A stretch of 64,000 bases of DNA, taken from assembly GCF_030852425.1 (NCBI RefSeq), contig NZ_NSDM01000011.1, positions 186,001 to 250,000 of the forward strand, given 5' to 3'. Both the position numbers and the translations under genes were made by a program. The notes below the pieces were generated by a model. The model saw only the letters and a program-made list of their open reading frames with translations. It was not told where the DNA came from and searched no databases. Numbering within the stretch: the stretch's first letter is position 1; every line of letters begins with the position of its first letter. Shown here one piece after another: positions 36,831 through 45,595 of this stretch. Origin of the DNA: Saccharothrix longispora (GTDB lineage Bacteria > Actinomycetota > Actinomycetes > Mycobacteriales > Pseudonocardiaceae).

Positions 36831-37976
36831 TCAGCGGCGGTGGACGCGGGCCGCGCGCTCGTAGGCCAGGCGGTGGCGGGCGGCCGACGTGGACCAGGCG
36901 AAGTCCTTCGCCCGCACGAGGGCCGCGGTGCCCAGGGCGTCCCGGCGGGCCCGGTCGTCCAGCAGCTCGCCGAGCGCGGCGGCGATGTCGCCGGCGCCCA
37001 CCCCGCAGTACGCGACGGCGTCCCCGCCCACCTCGGGCAGGCTCAGCCGGCGCGTGGTCAGCACGCACGCGCCACTGGCCATGGCCTCCAGCACCGGCAG
37101 CCCGAAGCCCTCGCCCAGCGACGGGTAGGCCACCAGCTCCGCGCCGCCCAGGAACCCGGCCAGCGACGAGAACGGCAGGTAACCGGCCCGGATGACGCGG
37201 ATGCGGTGCGGCACGGCGTCCAGCGCCCGCTCCACCTGGCTGTCCCAGCCGGGCTGCCCGGCGAGCACCAGGGCGGGTGGGCGGGCGCGGTCCCGGCACG
37301 CCTGCGCGAAGCCGCGGATCAGCGCGGGCACGTTCTTGCGCGGTTCCAGCGCGCCGAGGAACGCCACGTACGGGGTGTCCCCCAGCGACAGCATCCGCCG
37401 CACCTCCGCCACCTCGGCGGCCGTCGGCGGGTGGAACCGGTCGGTCTCCACGCCGTGCTGGGCGACGTGCAGGGCACGCCGGTCGGCGCCGGCGACGCGG
37501 GCCAGCTCGTCGGCGGTGGCGCGGGACGGCACCACGCACAGCGAGGCGCGGCGCAGCGCGGCCCTCGTCCAGGCGCGGAAGAACCTGGCCTTGACCGACG
37601 AGTGCAGCACGGCGTCGGTGAAGAACGTCGCGTCGTGCAGCGTCACGACCGACGCGGTGCGGTTGGCCAGGGGCAGCGTGTAGTGCGGCGAGTGCACGAC
37701 GTCCACGCCGAGCCGGGCGGCGATCCGCGGCAGCGTGGTCTGCTCCCAGCTCAGGCGGGCCGTGCGGGTGGCGACCGCGTCGGCGGCGGCCACGACGCGC
37801 GACCGGGGCGCCAGGGACGCGTAGAGCGCGGCGTCGCGCGGTTGGCAGACCACGCTGAGCCGCGCGCCGTCGGCGTCCAGGGCGTTCACCAGGGAGTCCA
37901 CGTACCGCCCGACGCCACCCCGGTCGGCCGGCACGGCGGTGGCGTCGATCAGCACGCTGGGTTCGGCGGGTGACAC
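36831..37976 (-). CDS. Family 4 glycosyltransferase
   Basis: This 381-residue GT-B enzyme has an N-terminal acceptor domain (VLIDATAVPADRGGVGRYVDSL) and a C-terminal donor domain with VAFLGALEPRKNVPALIRGF and AYPSLGEGFGLPVLEAMASG, the E-x7-E motif of retaining GT4 enzymes (mannosyl-, rhamnosyl- and similar transferases). The N-terminal RGGVGRY resembles enzymes that decorate lipid-linked cell-wall precursors. The sugar cannot be read from sequence; GDP-mannose and dTDP-rhamnose are both made by nearby genes. The GTG at 37976 is chosen; a longer frame would overlap the upstream glycosyltransferase. The gene starts 59 bases after that gene's stop. Confidence 0.88.
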   Translation of the reverse strand: MSPAEPSVLIDATAVPADRGGVGRYVDSLVNALDADGARLSVVCQPRDAALYASLAPRSRVVAAADAVATRTARLSWEQTTLPRIAARLGVDVVHSPHYTLPLANRTASVVTLHDATFFTDAVLHSSVKARFFRAWTRAALRRASLCVVPSRATADELARVAGADRRALHVAQHGVETDRFHPPTAAEVAEVRRMLSLGDTPYVAFLGALEPRKNVPALIRGFAQACRDRARPPALVLAGQPGWDSQVERALDAVPHRIRVIRAGYLPFSSLAGFLGGAELVAYPSLGEGFGLPVLEAMASGACVLTTRRLSLPEVGGDAVAYCGVGAGDIAAALGELLDDRARRDALGTAALVRAKDFAWSTSAARHRLAYERAARVHRR

Positions 37977-38034
37977 GCGGTGAAGGGTACGGCGGACGAA
38001 CGGCGGGGTGTCCGGAAATGGCGCAAACGATTCG

Positions 38035-39069
38035 TCAACGAAACAGTCCCAGGTGCACACCCCACACCGCGCGGGCGGTGTTCTCCCAGGTGAACGCCTC
38101 GGCGCGGGTCCGGCCGGCGGCGCTCAACCGCTCCGCCAGCGCTGTGTCGAACAGCACCGGGCGCAGTCCGGCGGTCAGGGCGGCCAGGTCGCCGCGCGCC
38201 ACCTCGACGCCCGCGCCGCCGGCCACCTCGACCAGCGCGGGCGCGTCCGAGTGGACCACGGGCACCCCGGCCGCCATGGCCTCCACGACCGGCAGGCCGA
38301 AGCCCTCGGCGAGGCTCGGCGCGGCCAGCACGGCCGCCCGGCGCAGGACGAACGCGAGCTGCGGGTCGGTGAGCCGCCCGAGCAGCCGGACGTGCGGCGC
38401 GCGCAGGTCCACCCCGCCCCAGCCCTGCGGCCCGACGACGACCAGCGGCACGCCCAACCCGGCCGTCGCGGCCACGAGCAGGTCGAACCCCTTGCGCGGC
38501 TCGATCGTGCCGATCGCCAGCACGTACCGCGGCGGGACCGGCACCGCCTCCTCGTCGGCGAACCGCGTGACGCCGTTGCCGACGACGTGCACGGGCGCGG
38601 GCCCCGGCGCGTACCGGCGCAGCTCCCCGGCGACGGCCGCGGTCGGCACGACGACCGCGCCGGCCCGCGCCACCGCCCGCCCGATGGCGCGCCGGTGCCA
38701 GGCCACGCCGCGCGGGGTCAGCGTCGACGGGTGCGTCCACGGCACGGTGTCGTGCACGGTCACCACGACCCGCCCGCGCGGCGGCGCGAACGGCGTGAAC
38801 GCGTGCACCGAGTCGCCGCCGGGCCAGTAGGGGACGCCGCGCTCCCACGCGGCGATCAGCGCGCGCCGGGGCAGCGGCAGCACCCGCGGACCCGCGACCC
38901 CGGGCACGACGGCCGCCGACACGTCGGCCTGCCTGCTCACGGCGCCGGTGACGGTCCAACCGGGCGGCGCGGTCGCCGCCAGGGCCGCGGCCAGCTCGCG
39001 GGTGTACCGGCCGGTCCCACCGGGGACCGGGGCCAGCAACTGCTCGGTCAGCACCACCAGGTTCGGCAC
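38035..39069 (-). CDS. Family 4 glycosyltransferase, first gene of the leftward pair
   Basis: This 344-residue GT4 protein starts with LVVLTEQLLAPVPGGTGRYTREL, where the glycine loop binds acceptor phosphate. The donor domain has YVLAIGTIEPRKGFDLLVAA and APSLAEGFGLPVVEAMAAGVPVV. It is about 40 residues shorter than the next gene's product but of the same subgroup, so the pair may be an old duplication. The GTG at 39069 is only 20 bases from the divergent GTG at 39090; its promoter must lie inside the neighbouring coding region or the mRNA is leaderless. Donor sugar unknown. Confidence 0.87.
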   Translation of the reverse strand: MPNLVVLTEQLLAPVPGGTGRYTRELAAALAATAPPGWTVTGAVSRQADVSAAVVPGVAGPRVLPLPRRALIAAWERGVPYWPGGDSVHAFTPFAPPRGRVVVTVHDTVPWTHPSTLTPRGVAWHRRAIGRAVARAGAVVVPTAAVAGELRRYAPGPAPVHVVGNGVTRFADEEAVPVPPRYVLAIGTIEPRKGFDLLVAATAGLGVPLVVVGPQGWGGVDLRAPHVRLLGRLTDPQLAFVLRRAAVLAAPSLAEGFGLPVVEAMAAGVPVVHSDAPALVEVAGGAGVEVARGDLAALTAGLRPVLFDTALAERLSAAGRTRAEAFTWENTARAVWGVHLGLFR

Positions 39070-39089
39070 GTCGCGTACCGTCTCACGCC

Positions 39090-40010
39090 GTGTCGACCCC
39101 CAGCACGACGGTGGTCGTGGTGACGTGGCGCGGTCGCGGGCACATCACCGCGTGCCTCGACGCCCTCGCCCGCCAGCGCCCGCACCGGACGGTCGTGGTG
39201 GACAACGCCTCCGACGACGGCACCGCCGACCTGGTCGCGGCCCACCCCAGCGCGCCCGAGCACGTCCGGCTGCCCCGCAACCTCGGCTACGCGGGCGGCC
39301 TGGCGGCCGTGCTGCCGGACGTGACCACCGGGTACGTGGCCTGGCTCAACGACGACGCGGTGCCCGACGACGGCTGGCTGGCCGCCCTGGAGGACGCCCT
39401 GGACGCGACCCCGGACGCCGCCGCCGCGACCTCGTCGATGGTGCTCGCGGACGGCTCCACGCAGTCGGTCGGCGTCCGGTTGACCGCCGACGGGCACGGC
39501 GTGGACCTGGTGCTCGCGGGCCGCGAGGTGTTCGGCTTCTGCGGTGGCGCGGCGCTGCTGCGCACGGCCGCCCTGGCGCGCGCGGGCGGCGTCCCGGCGG
39601 GGTTCTTCTGCTACTACGAGGACACCGACACGGCGTGGCGGCTTCGGCTGGACGGCCACCGCGTGCTGTCCGTCGGCCCGGCACGGGTCCGGCACCGGCA
39701 CGGGGCGAGCACCAACCCCGGCTCCCGCCCGTTCCACCGCTGGAACGAGCGCAACCGGCTGCTGATGCTGCTGCGCTGCGCCCCGCTCGCCGTCGCGCTG
39801 CGGGAACTGGCCCGCTTCGCCGCGATCACCGCCCTGCTGCCGCTGCGCCGGGACCGCCCGGATGCGGAGAACTTCCGCGTGCCCCTGCGCGTCCGAGTGC
39901 TGGCGGAGGTGCTGGCCCGGCTGCCCGCCGCGCTGGTGGACCGGGTCCGGATCGGCCGGCGCGCGACGGTGCCCCGGAGCGCGGTCTGGCGGGAGTGGGC
40001 GGGCCGGTAG
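39090..40010 (+). CDS. Family 2 glycosyltransferase (rhamnosyltransferase-like)
   Basis: This 306-residue GT2 protein has the N-terminal nucleotide-binding fold TTVVVVTWRGRGHITACLDAL, VVVDNASDDGTADL, the WLNDDAVPDDGW aspartate motif, and FFCYYEDTDTAWRLRLDGHRV near the active site. It is WbbL-like but lacks the close WbbL match, so it is a separate envelope or exopolysaccharide transferase. The C-terminal 60 residues contain a hydrophobic patch (LRELARFAAITALLPL) that may contact the membrane. The GTG at 39090 is nearly back-to-back with the leftward glycosyltransferase gene. Confidence 0.87.
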   Translation: MSTPSTTVVVVTWRGRGHITACLDALARQRPHRTVVVDNASDDGTADLVAAHPSAPEHVRLPRNLGYAGGLAAVLPDVTTGYVAWLNDDAVPDDGWLAALEDALDATPDAAAATSSMVLADGSTQSVGVRLTADGHGVDLVLAGREVFGFCGGAALLRTAALARAGGVPAGFFCYYEDTDTAWRLRLDGHRVLSVGPARVRHRHGASTNPGSRPFHRWNERNRLLMLLRCAPLAVALRELARFAAITALLPLRRDRPDAENFRVPLRVRVLAEVLARLPAALVDRVRIGRRATVPRSAVWREWAGR

Positions 40011-40058
40011 GGGCACCCGGGCGGCGGGACCTGCCGGAACCGGCTGACGAGGAGCGAA

Positions 40059-40466
40059 GTGACCGAGTACGTCGAGGTGCGCACGGAGGACGGCGAGCTG
40101 GTGCCGTTCGAGCTGGACGAGGAGTACGACGGCCCGGTGCGGGCCGGACGGCGCTGGGACCGGGTCGAGGAGACCCTGGAGCAGGGGGTCGAGCGGGCCC
40201 GGCAGGTCGCCCGCTCGGTGGCCCGGAAGATCGGCGACATGCCGTCGCCGCGCCCCGACAAGGTGGCCGTCGAGATCGGCCTCAAGGCGGGGGTGACCGG
40301 CGCGTTCGGGATCGCCCGCTCGTCCGCCGAGGCGCACATCAAGATCACCGTCGAGTGGCACCGCGACGGCCTCGACGCCGCGCCGCCGGCCGAGGACGGC
40401 GAGTCGAGGCCGAAGGAGGCGCCGGGGACCGACCCGGTCGGCGCCGACCCGACCGGTGGGGTGTAG
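40059..40466 (+). CDS. Trypsin-co-occurring domain (CU044_2847-type) protein
   Basis: This 135-residue protein fits the small actinobacterial family annotated CU044_2847 or trypsin-co-occurring domain 1. It has an N-terminal strand pair (YVEVRTEDGELVPFELDEEYDG), a helix (VEETLEQGVERARQVARSVA), then DKVAVEIGLKAGVTGAFGIA and AHIKITVEWHRDG. Members are often encoded beside trypsin-like proteases and conflict NTPases and are thought to be adaptors or inhibitors; here there is no protease gene nearby. The GTG at 40059 follows GAGGAG. The C-terminal 30 residues are a disordered acidic/proline tail. It sits between two glycosyltransferase genes in the same direction. Confidence 0.75.
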   Translation: MTEYVEVRTEDGELVPFELDEEYDGPVRAGRRWDRVEETLEQGVERARQVARSVARKIGDMPSPRPDKVAVEIGLKAGVTGAFGIARSSAEAHIKITVEWHRDGLDAAPPAEDGESRPKEAPGTDPVGADPTGGV

Positions 40467-40495
40467 GCCACCGCGACCGCACGCCGCGGAGCGTG

Positions 40496-43006
40496 ATGAG
40501 GCAGAGTTGGCGCGTGGAGCGAGGGAGCAGCCTGCCTGATGTGACCGTCGTCGTGGTGAACTACCGCGGCGCCGACGACACCACGACCTGCCTGCGAGCG
40601 CTGTTCGGGGAACTCGACTACCCGGCCGACAAGCTCCAGGTCGTCGTGGTCGACAACGCCTCGGGTGACGGCGGCGCGGCGCGCGTCAGGGCCGCCGCGC
40701 CCGCCGCGGAGGTCGTCGAGGCGCCCGCCAACCTCGGCTTCGCGGGCGGCTGCAACCTCGGTGTCGAGCACGCCCGCGGCTCGGTCGTCGCGTTCCTCAA
40801 CAACGACGCCCGCCCGCACCGGGCCTGGCTGCGCGAGGCGGTGCGGGTGCTGCGCGCCGAACCCGCCGTGGGCGCGGTCGCGTCGAAGGTCCTCGACTGG
40901 GAGGGCCGGGACGTGGACTTCGTCGACGGCGGCCTCACCTGGTTCGGCATGGGCTACAAGCGGCACGCCGGGGAGCCCGACGACGGCACCCACGACACGC
41001 CCCGCGACGTGCTGTTCGGCACCGGCTCGGCGCTGGTGGTCCGCACGTCGGTGTTCCGCGAGCTGGGCGGCTTCGACGAGCGCTTCTTCATGTTCTACGA
41101 GGACGTGGACCTCGGCTGGCGGATGAACCTGCGCGGCTGGCGCGTCCGCTACGAGCCGAAGTCCCTGACCTTCCACCGGCACCACGCGTCGATGTCGCGG
41201 ATCGACAGCAGCCGCGAGCTGTACCTGCTGGAGCGCAACGCCCTCGCCGCGCTCTACAAGAACTTCTCCGACGAGACCCTGGCGAAGGCGCTGCCGGCCG
41301 CGCTGGCCCTGGTGGTGCGCCGGGCCACCGCGCGCGGCGAGCTGGACGCCACCCAGCTGGAGATCACCCGCCGCCCCGCCGACCCCGAGGACGACCGCGC
41401 GCCCGTGCCCGTGCCGCGGCAGGCGCTGGCCGGGTTCCTCGCGATCGACCAGTTCGTGGAGCTGCTGCCGTCGCTGGCCGAGTCGCGGAAGGCCGAGCAG
41501 GCCGCGCGCCGGCTGACCGACGCCGACCTGCTGCCGCTGATGCGCAAGGCGATGGAGCCCGCCTACCCGCTGCCCCGCTACCTGGCCGCGCACGACGTGC
41601 TGGTCGAGGTGTTCGGGCTGGAGGAGGTCTTCGGCCGGCCCCGGCGCGTGCTGGTGATCACCGGGGACGCGCTCTCCGACCGGATGGCGGGCCCGGCGAT
41701 CCGGGCGTGGAACATGGCCGACGTGCTGGCCGGCGAGCACGAGGTGCGGCTGGTCACGACCAACGCGCGGTGCGACCCGCCCGAGGCCCCGTTCCCGGTG
41801 GCCCGCGCCGTGCGGCACGAGCTGGTCGAGCACGCCGAGTGGGCCGACGTGGTCGTGCTCCAGGGCCACGTGCTGGAGAACCTGGGCTTCCTCAAGGAGC
41901 CCGGCAGCACCAAGATCGTCGTCTGCGACGTCTACGACCCGATGCACCTGGAGCTGCTCGAACAGGGCAAGGACACGACCGACGAGCAGCGCGAGCTGGA
42001 CCTGGTCGGCGTCACCCGGGTCATCGACAACCAGATGCGGCGCGGCGACTTCTTCCTGTGCGCCTCCGAGCGGCAGCGGCACTTCTGGCTCGGCCACCTG
42101 ACCGCGATCGGTCGCCTCACGCCGTCGCTGTACGACAACGACCCGACCACGCGCTCGCTGCTCGCCGAGGTCCCGTTCGGCCTGTCCGGCAAACCGCCGC
42201 AGCGCACCGGGCCTGGGCTGCGCGCCTCGCTGGACCTGGCCGACTCGGACAAGGTCGTGCTGTGGGCGGGCGGCGTCTACAGCTGGTTCGACCCGCTGAC
42301 GCTGGTCACGGCGGTCGACCGGCTGCGGGCGCGGCGGGCGGACGTGCGGCTGGTGTTCCTCGGCATGAAGCACCCGAACCCCGAGGTGCCGGACATGGAC
42401 ATCGGCGTGCGGACGCGGGCGCTGGCCGCCCGGTTGGAACTGACCGGCTCGCACGTGTTCTTCAACGAGACCTGGGTCCCCTACCAGGACCGGCAGAACT
42501 GGCTGCTCGACGCGGACGCGGGCGTGACCACGCACTTCGAGCACGTCGAGACGACGTTCGCCTTCCGCACCCGGGTGCTGGACTACCTGTGGGCGGGGTT
42601 GCCGATCGTCACCACGGACGGCGACTCGTTCGCCGACCTGGTGCGCCGCGAGGGGCTGGGCGTGGTCGTGCGGTCCGAGGACCCGGACGCGCTCGCCGAC
42701 GCGCTGGAGCGGGTGCTCTACGACGAGGCGTTCGCGGCGGCGTGCACCGAGCGGATCGCCGTCGTGCGGGAGCGGTTCACCTGGGACAACGTGCTGGCGC
42801 CGCTGGTGGAGTTCTGCCGCAACCCGCGGCCGGCCGCCGACCGGCTGCCCGGCGCGTCGCCGATGGTCCGCAACCGGCCGCTGGGCAAGCTGGACAAGGT
42901 GCAGCGGGACGTGCAGCTGGTGCGCGAGTACCTGACCGCCGGCGGTCCGCGCGAGGTCGCCCGCCGCGCCTCCGGGCGCGTGCTGAAGAAGCTGCGCCGT
43001 GGCTAG
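40496..43006 (+). CDS. Two-domain glycosyltransferase (GT2-GT4 fusion)
   Basis: This 836-residue protein joins an N-terminal GT2 domain (about 12-290: VTVVVVNYRGADDTTTCLRAL, VVVDNASGDGGAARV, FLNNDARPHRAWL, FFMFYEDVDLGWRMNLRGW) to a GT4-like domain (about 390-800: RVLVITGDALSDRMAGPAIR, VVLWAGGVYSWFDPLTLVTA, VLDYLWAGLPIVTTDG). The linker (about 290-390) is helical. Both domains look complete, so it could add two successive sugars. The ATG at 40496 is chosen with GGAG four bases upstream; GTG codons at 40514 and 40541 are alternatives. The next glycosyltransferase overlaps its end by 8 bases. Confidence 0.87.
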   Translation: MRQSWRVERGSSLPDVTVVVVNYRGADDTTTCLRALFGELDYPADKLQVVVVDNASGDGGAARVRAAAPAAEVVEAPANLGFAGGCNLGVEHARGSVVAFLNNDARPHRAWLREAVRVLRAEPAVGAVASKVLDWEGRDVDFVDGGLTWFGMGYKRHAGEPDDGTHDTPRDVLFGTGSALVVRTSVFRELGGFDERFFMFYEDVDLGWRMNLRGWRVRYEPKSLTFHRHHASMSRIDSSRELYLLERNALAALYKNFSDETLAKALPAALALVVRRATARGELDATQLEITRRPADPEDDRAPVPVPRQALAGFLAIDQFVELLPSLAESRKAEQAARRLTDADLLPLMRKAMEPAYPLPRYLAAHDVLVEVFGLEEVFGRPRRVLVITGDALSDRMAGPAIRAWNMADVLAGEHEVRLVTTNARCDPPEAPFPVARAVRHELVEHAEWADVVVLQGHVLENLGFLKEPGSTKIVVCDVYDPMHLELLEQGKDTTDEQRELDLVGVTRVIDNQMRRGDFFLCASERQRHFWLGHLTAIGRLTPSLYDNDPTTRSLLAEVPFGLSGKPPQRTGPGLRASLDLADSDKVVLWAGGVYSWFDPLTLVTAVDRLRARRADVRLVFLGMKHPNPEVPDMDIGVRTRALAARLELTGSHVFFNETWVPYQDRQNWLLDADAGVTTHFEHVETTFAFRTRVLDYLWAGLPIVTTDGDSFADLVRREGLGVVVRSEDPDALADALERVLYDEAFAAACTERIAVVRERFTWDNVLAPLVEFCRNPRPAADRLPGASPMVRNRPLGKLDKVQRDVQLVREYLTAGGPREVARRASGRVLKKLRRG

Positions 43007-44084
43007 GCCGCTGAAGGTGCTGATCGACGGCACCCCCCTGCTCGGGCACCGGACCGGCATCGGCCGCTACACGGCGGCGCTGGCCGAGGAGCTGGCGTCG
43101 ATGCTGGACGAGGTCGACGTGCGGGCGGTGGCGTTCACCCTGCGCGGCTGGCGGGCGCTGCGGACCGTGCTGCCGCACGACGTGCTGGCGCGCGGCCTGC
43201 CCGTGTCCGCGCGGCTGCTGCGGCAGTTCTGGCTGCGCGCGCCGTTCCCGCCGGTGGAGTTCCTGGCCGGGCCGACCGACGTCATGCACGGCACGAACTT
43301 CGTGCTGCCGCCCACGATCCGCGCCGGCGGCGTGGTCACCGTGCACGACCTGGCGTTCCTGGACTCGCCGGGCGACCTGCCCCCGTCCGACCGGCGGCTG
43401 CCGGAGCTGGTGCGGCGCTCCGCGGCCCGCGCCGACGTGGTGTGCACGCCCACGCGGGCGGTCGCGTCGGTGGTGGAGGAGCGCCTGGGCGTGCCCGCGT
43501 CGAAGATCGTCGTGACGCCGCTCGGCGTCGACCCGGCGTGGTTCGCGGCCCGGCCGCCGTCGTCCGCGCTGCGCGCGCGGCTCGGTCTGCCGTCGGAGTA
43601 CCTGCTGTTCGTCGGGGCCGGTGGTCCGCGCAAGGGGTTGGGCACGTTGATGGCCGCGCACTCGTCGCGGCCCTCGCTGCCGCCGCTGGTGCTGGCCGGG
43701 CCGGGGGCGCGGTCGGCGGACGACCGGGTGCTGCGCACGGGGTACCTCAACGACGTCGACCTGCGCAGCGTCGTGGCCGGCGCGGCGGCGCTCGTGCTGC
43801 CGTCGCGCGACGAGGGCTTCGGGCTGCCCGTGCTGGAGGCGTTGGCGTGCGACGTGCCCGTGGTGTGCACGGACGTCCCGGCGCTGCGCGAGGTGGCCGA
43901 CGGGCACGCGGTGCACGTGCCGATCGGTGACGTCGAGGCGCTGGCGCAGGCCCTGGAGGACGCCGCCGGCACGCCCTCGACGGCGGCCGAGGCGGCGGCC
44001 CGGCGCGCGCACGCGGCCGAGTTCACGTGGCGCCGCACGGCGTCGGCGACGCTGGGGGCCTACCGGCGCGCCGCCGGGCAGTGA
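42999..44084 (+). CDS. Family 4 glycosyltransferase
   Basis: This 361-residue GT4 enzyme begins PLKVLIDGTPLLGHRTGIGRYTAALAEEL and has MHGTNFVLPP, TVHDLAFLDSP and the donor motif PSRDEGFGLPVLEALACDVPVVCTD. The closest architecture in this window is the gene at 36831-37976, so it is probably a paralogue. The GTG at 42999 lies 8 bases inside the upstream gene, indicating translational coupling with the GT2-GT4 fusion. Its 3' end overlaps the convergent gene at 44060-44350 by 25 bases. Confidence 0.88.
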   Translation: MARPLKVLIDGTPLLGHRTGIGRYTAALAEELASMLDEVDVRAVAFTLRGWRALRTVLPHDVLARGLPVSARLLRQFWLRAPFPPVEFLAGPTDVMHGTNFVLPPTIRAGGVVTVHDLAFLDSPGDLPPSDRRLPELVRRSAARADVVCTPTRAVASVVEERLGVPASKIVVTPLGVDPAWFAARPPSSALRARLGLPSEYLLFVGAGGPRKGLGTLMAAHSSRPSLPPLVLAGPGARSADDRVLRTGYLNDVDLRSVVAGAAALVLPSRDEGFGLPVLEALACDVPVVCTDVPALREVADGHAVHVPIGDVEALAQALEDAAGTPSTAAEAAARRAHAAEFTWRRTASATLGAYRRAAGQ

Positions 44085-44350
44085 CACGAGGCCGTCGAGG
44101 CCGCGCCCCTGGCCATCGGCGTCCACAGCGTGCCCGTGTCCAGGCACTCGTCGCAGTCGCAGCCGGTCGGTTCGAGCACCGCCACCTCGCGCTGGAGCGC
44201 GTCGGCCAGCCGTGACGCGCCGACCAGGCTGAGGTCCACCAGCACCTCGTCCGGCGGCGGGCCGACGGCGAGGTGGACCGTCGCGGTCCCGTGGTCCACC
44301 CACGCGCGCAGCGGCGTGTCGTCCAGCACCCGAGGCGTTCCGTCAGCCAT
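44060..44350 (-). CDS. Small hypothetical protein with CxC motif
   Basis: This 96-residue protein of unknown function begins MADGTPRVLDDTPLRAWVDHG and contains CDCDECLDTG and a terminal SCHC, five cysteines and a histidine that could form a metal site. GAGGAGCGAGG precedes the ATG at 44350. It is divergent from the XRE/DUF397 pair with a 106-base shared promoter region, an arrangement that suggests the XRE protein controls it. It overlaps the end of the convergent glycosyltransferase. Confidence 0.55.
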   Translation of the reverse strand: MADGTPRVLDDTPLRAWVDHGTATVHLAVGPPPDEVLVDLSLVGASRLADALQREVAVLEPTGCDCDECLDTGTLWTPMARGAASTASCHCPAARR

Positions 44351-44419
44351 CCTCGCTCCTCGATGGAGGGATCAGATTCCAGACCACTGCTCCTCACGCG
44401 GCACCAGTACAAGCATTAA

Positions 44420-44434
44420 TGGAACTAGATTCCA
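44420..44434. promoter_or_regulatory. Candidate operator of the XRE regulator
   Basis: TGGAA-CTAGA-TTCCA is an inverted repeat with a 5-base spacer, followed by AGTTCC; a second AGATTCCA lies at 44375-44382. The patch is AT-rich for this genome and sits between the divergent starts at 44350 and 44457. Confidence 0.45.
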
Positions 44435-44456
44435 AGTTCCACCCGATCGAGGGAAG

Positions 44457-45308
44457 ATGACTCCCAAGCAGCGCAGATTGGCACGCAGGCTCCGTCGACT
44501 CCGCCTGAAATCCGGCCTGGGTCTGGAGGACGCGGCGGCCCACCTCGGCTGCAAGCAGCCCAAGATCACCGAGCTCGAAGCCTGCCAACTCGGCGCGAAG
44601 CCCGACGAAGTCCGGGCGCTGTGCGAGCTGTACGGCGCGGGCCGCGCAACCGTCGAGAGCATGGTCATCCTCGCCCGTACGGCCAAGAGCCCCGGCTGGT
44701 ACCAGGTCTACGACGAGTCGGCGAACCCGGAGAACATCGACTTCGTCGAACTCGAGACCGACGCGGTGAGCGTGTCGAACTTCGAGATCGACCTGATTCC
44801 CGGTCTCCTCCAGACCGAGGACTACTGCCGCTCGGTCATCCGGGCCGCGAACCCCGGCATCACCGGTGAAGTCCTCGACCAGCGGGTCGAACTCCGCGTC
44901 AAGCGCCAGGACCGGGTCCTGCGCGGTGAACTGGACGTCTGGGCAGTGGTCACCGAGGACGCCCCCCTGCGCCCGGTGGGCGGCCGGGAGGCGCACGTGG
45001 CCCAACTCACCCGGCTACCTGGACTGGTGTCCCTGCCCAACGTGCAGTTCCAGGTGATCCCGGTCCGGACCGGCGAGCACATCGCGATGGGCGTGCCCTT
45101 CGACTGCTTCCGCTTCGACGACGGCTACGGCACGGTCGCGATCGACCACCTCAGCGGCACCCTCTTCTTGGAGGAGGAAAGTGATGTCGAGCGGTATAGG
45201 CCGGCGTTCCGGCACCTGTGCGGCGCAGCTTTGAACCCGCAGGACTCGCTCGCGTTGCTGCGCAAGTACACCGAGGAGGGCCACGGCTCATGGGAGCAGC
45301 GGATCTGA
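44457..45308 (+). CDS. XRE-family regulator with DUF5753 domain
   Basis: This 283-residue protein has an N-terminal helix-turn-helix (about 5-65: RLARRLRRLRLKSGLGLEDAAAHLGCKQPKITELE) and a DUF5753 domain from about residue 100 (IPGLLQTEDYCRSVIRAANPG, then VWAVVTEDAPLRPVGG and VQFQVIPVRTGEHIAMGVPFDCF). This is the large WhiJ-like family of Streptomyces and relatives, each typically paired with a DUF397 protein that is thought to bind and inhibit it. GAGGGAAG precedes the ATG. The DUF397 gene overlaps its end by 19 bases. Confidence 0.93.
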   Translation: MTPKQRRLARRLRRLRLKSGLGLEDAAAHLGCKQPKITELEACQLGAKPDEVRALCELYGAGRATVESMVILARTAKSPGWYQVYDESANPENIDFVELETDAVSVSNFEIDLIPGLLQTEDYCRSVIRAANPGITGEVLDQRVELRVKRQDRVLRGELDVWAVVTEDAPLRPVGGREAHVAQLTRLPGLVSLPNVQFQVIPVRTGEHIAMGVPFDCFRFDDGYGTVAIDHLSGTLFLEEESDVERYRPAFRHLCGAALNPQDSLALLRKYTEEGHGSWEQRI

Positions 45309-45478
45309 CCTGGCGGAAGTCCAGCCACAGCGGCGGAAACTCCAATTGCGTCGAGGCCGCCCGCGTGCGCGACGCAGTCCGCTTGCGGGACAGCAAGAAC
45401 CCGGCCGCCGGGACGCTCGAAGTCCCCCTGCGCTCCTGGTCCGCGTTCCTACGAGGGGCGGACCGGGCGGTCGGGTGA
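45290..45478 (+). CDS. DUF397 small protein, partner of the XRE regulator
   Basis: This 62-residue protein has the DUF397 signature: DLTWRKSSHSGGNSNCVEAA, then VRLRDSKNPAAGTLEVPLRSWSAFL. Such proteins are small antidote or anti-regulator partners of adjacent DUF5753 XRE proteins. The ATG at 45290 has GAGGAGGG nine bases upstream and lies inside the end of the XRE gene in another frame, so the two are translationally coupled. Confidence 0.93.
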   Translation: MGAADLTWRKSSHSGGNSNCVEAARVRDAVRLRDSKNPAAGTLEVPLRSWSAFLRGADRAVG

Positions 45479-45595
45479 CCTGAGGACGCTCCACGACACC
45501 TGCCGCGAACCGGTCACGGCGCACACGCGACGCAGGAACCGCTGGCGCTCGCTCTCGTCGCGACGCGCGGTCACACCTGTCGAGGACTCGGGCAT

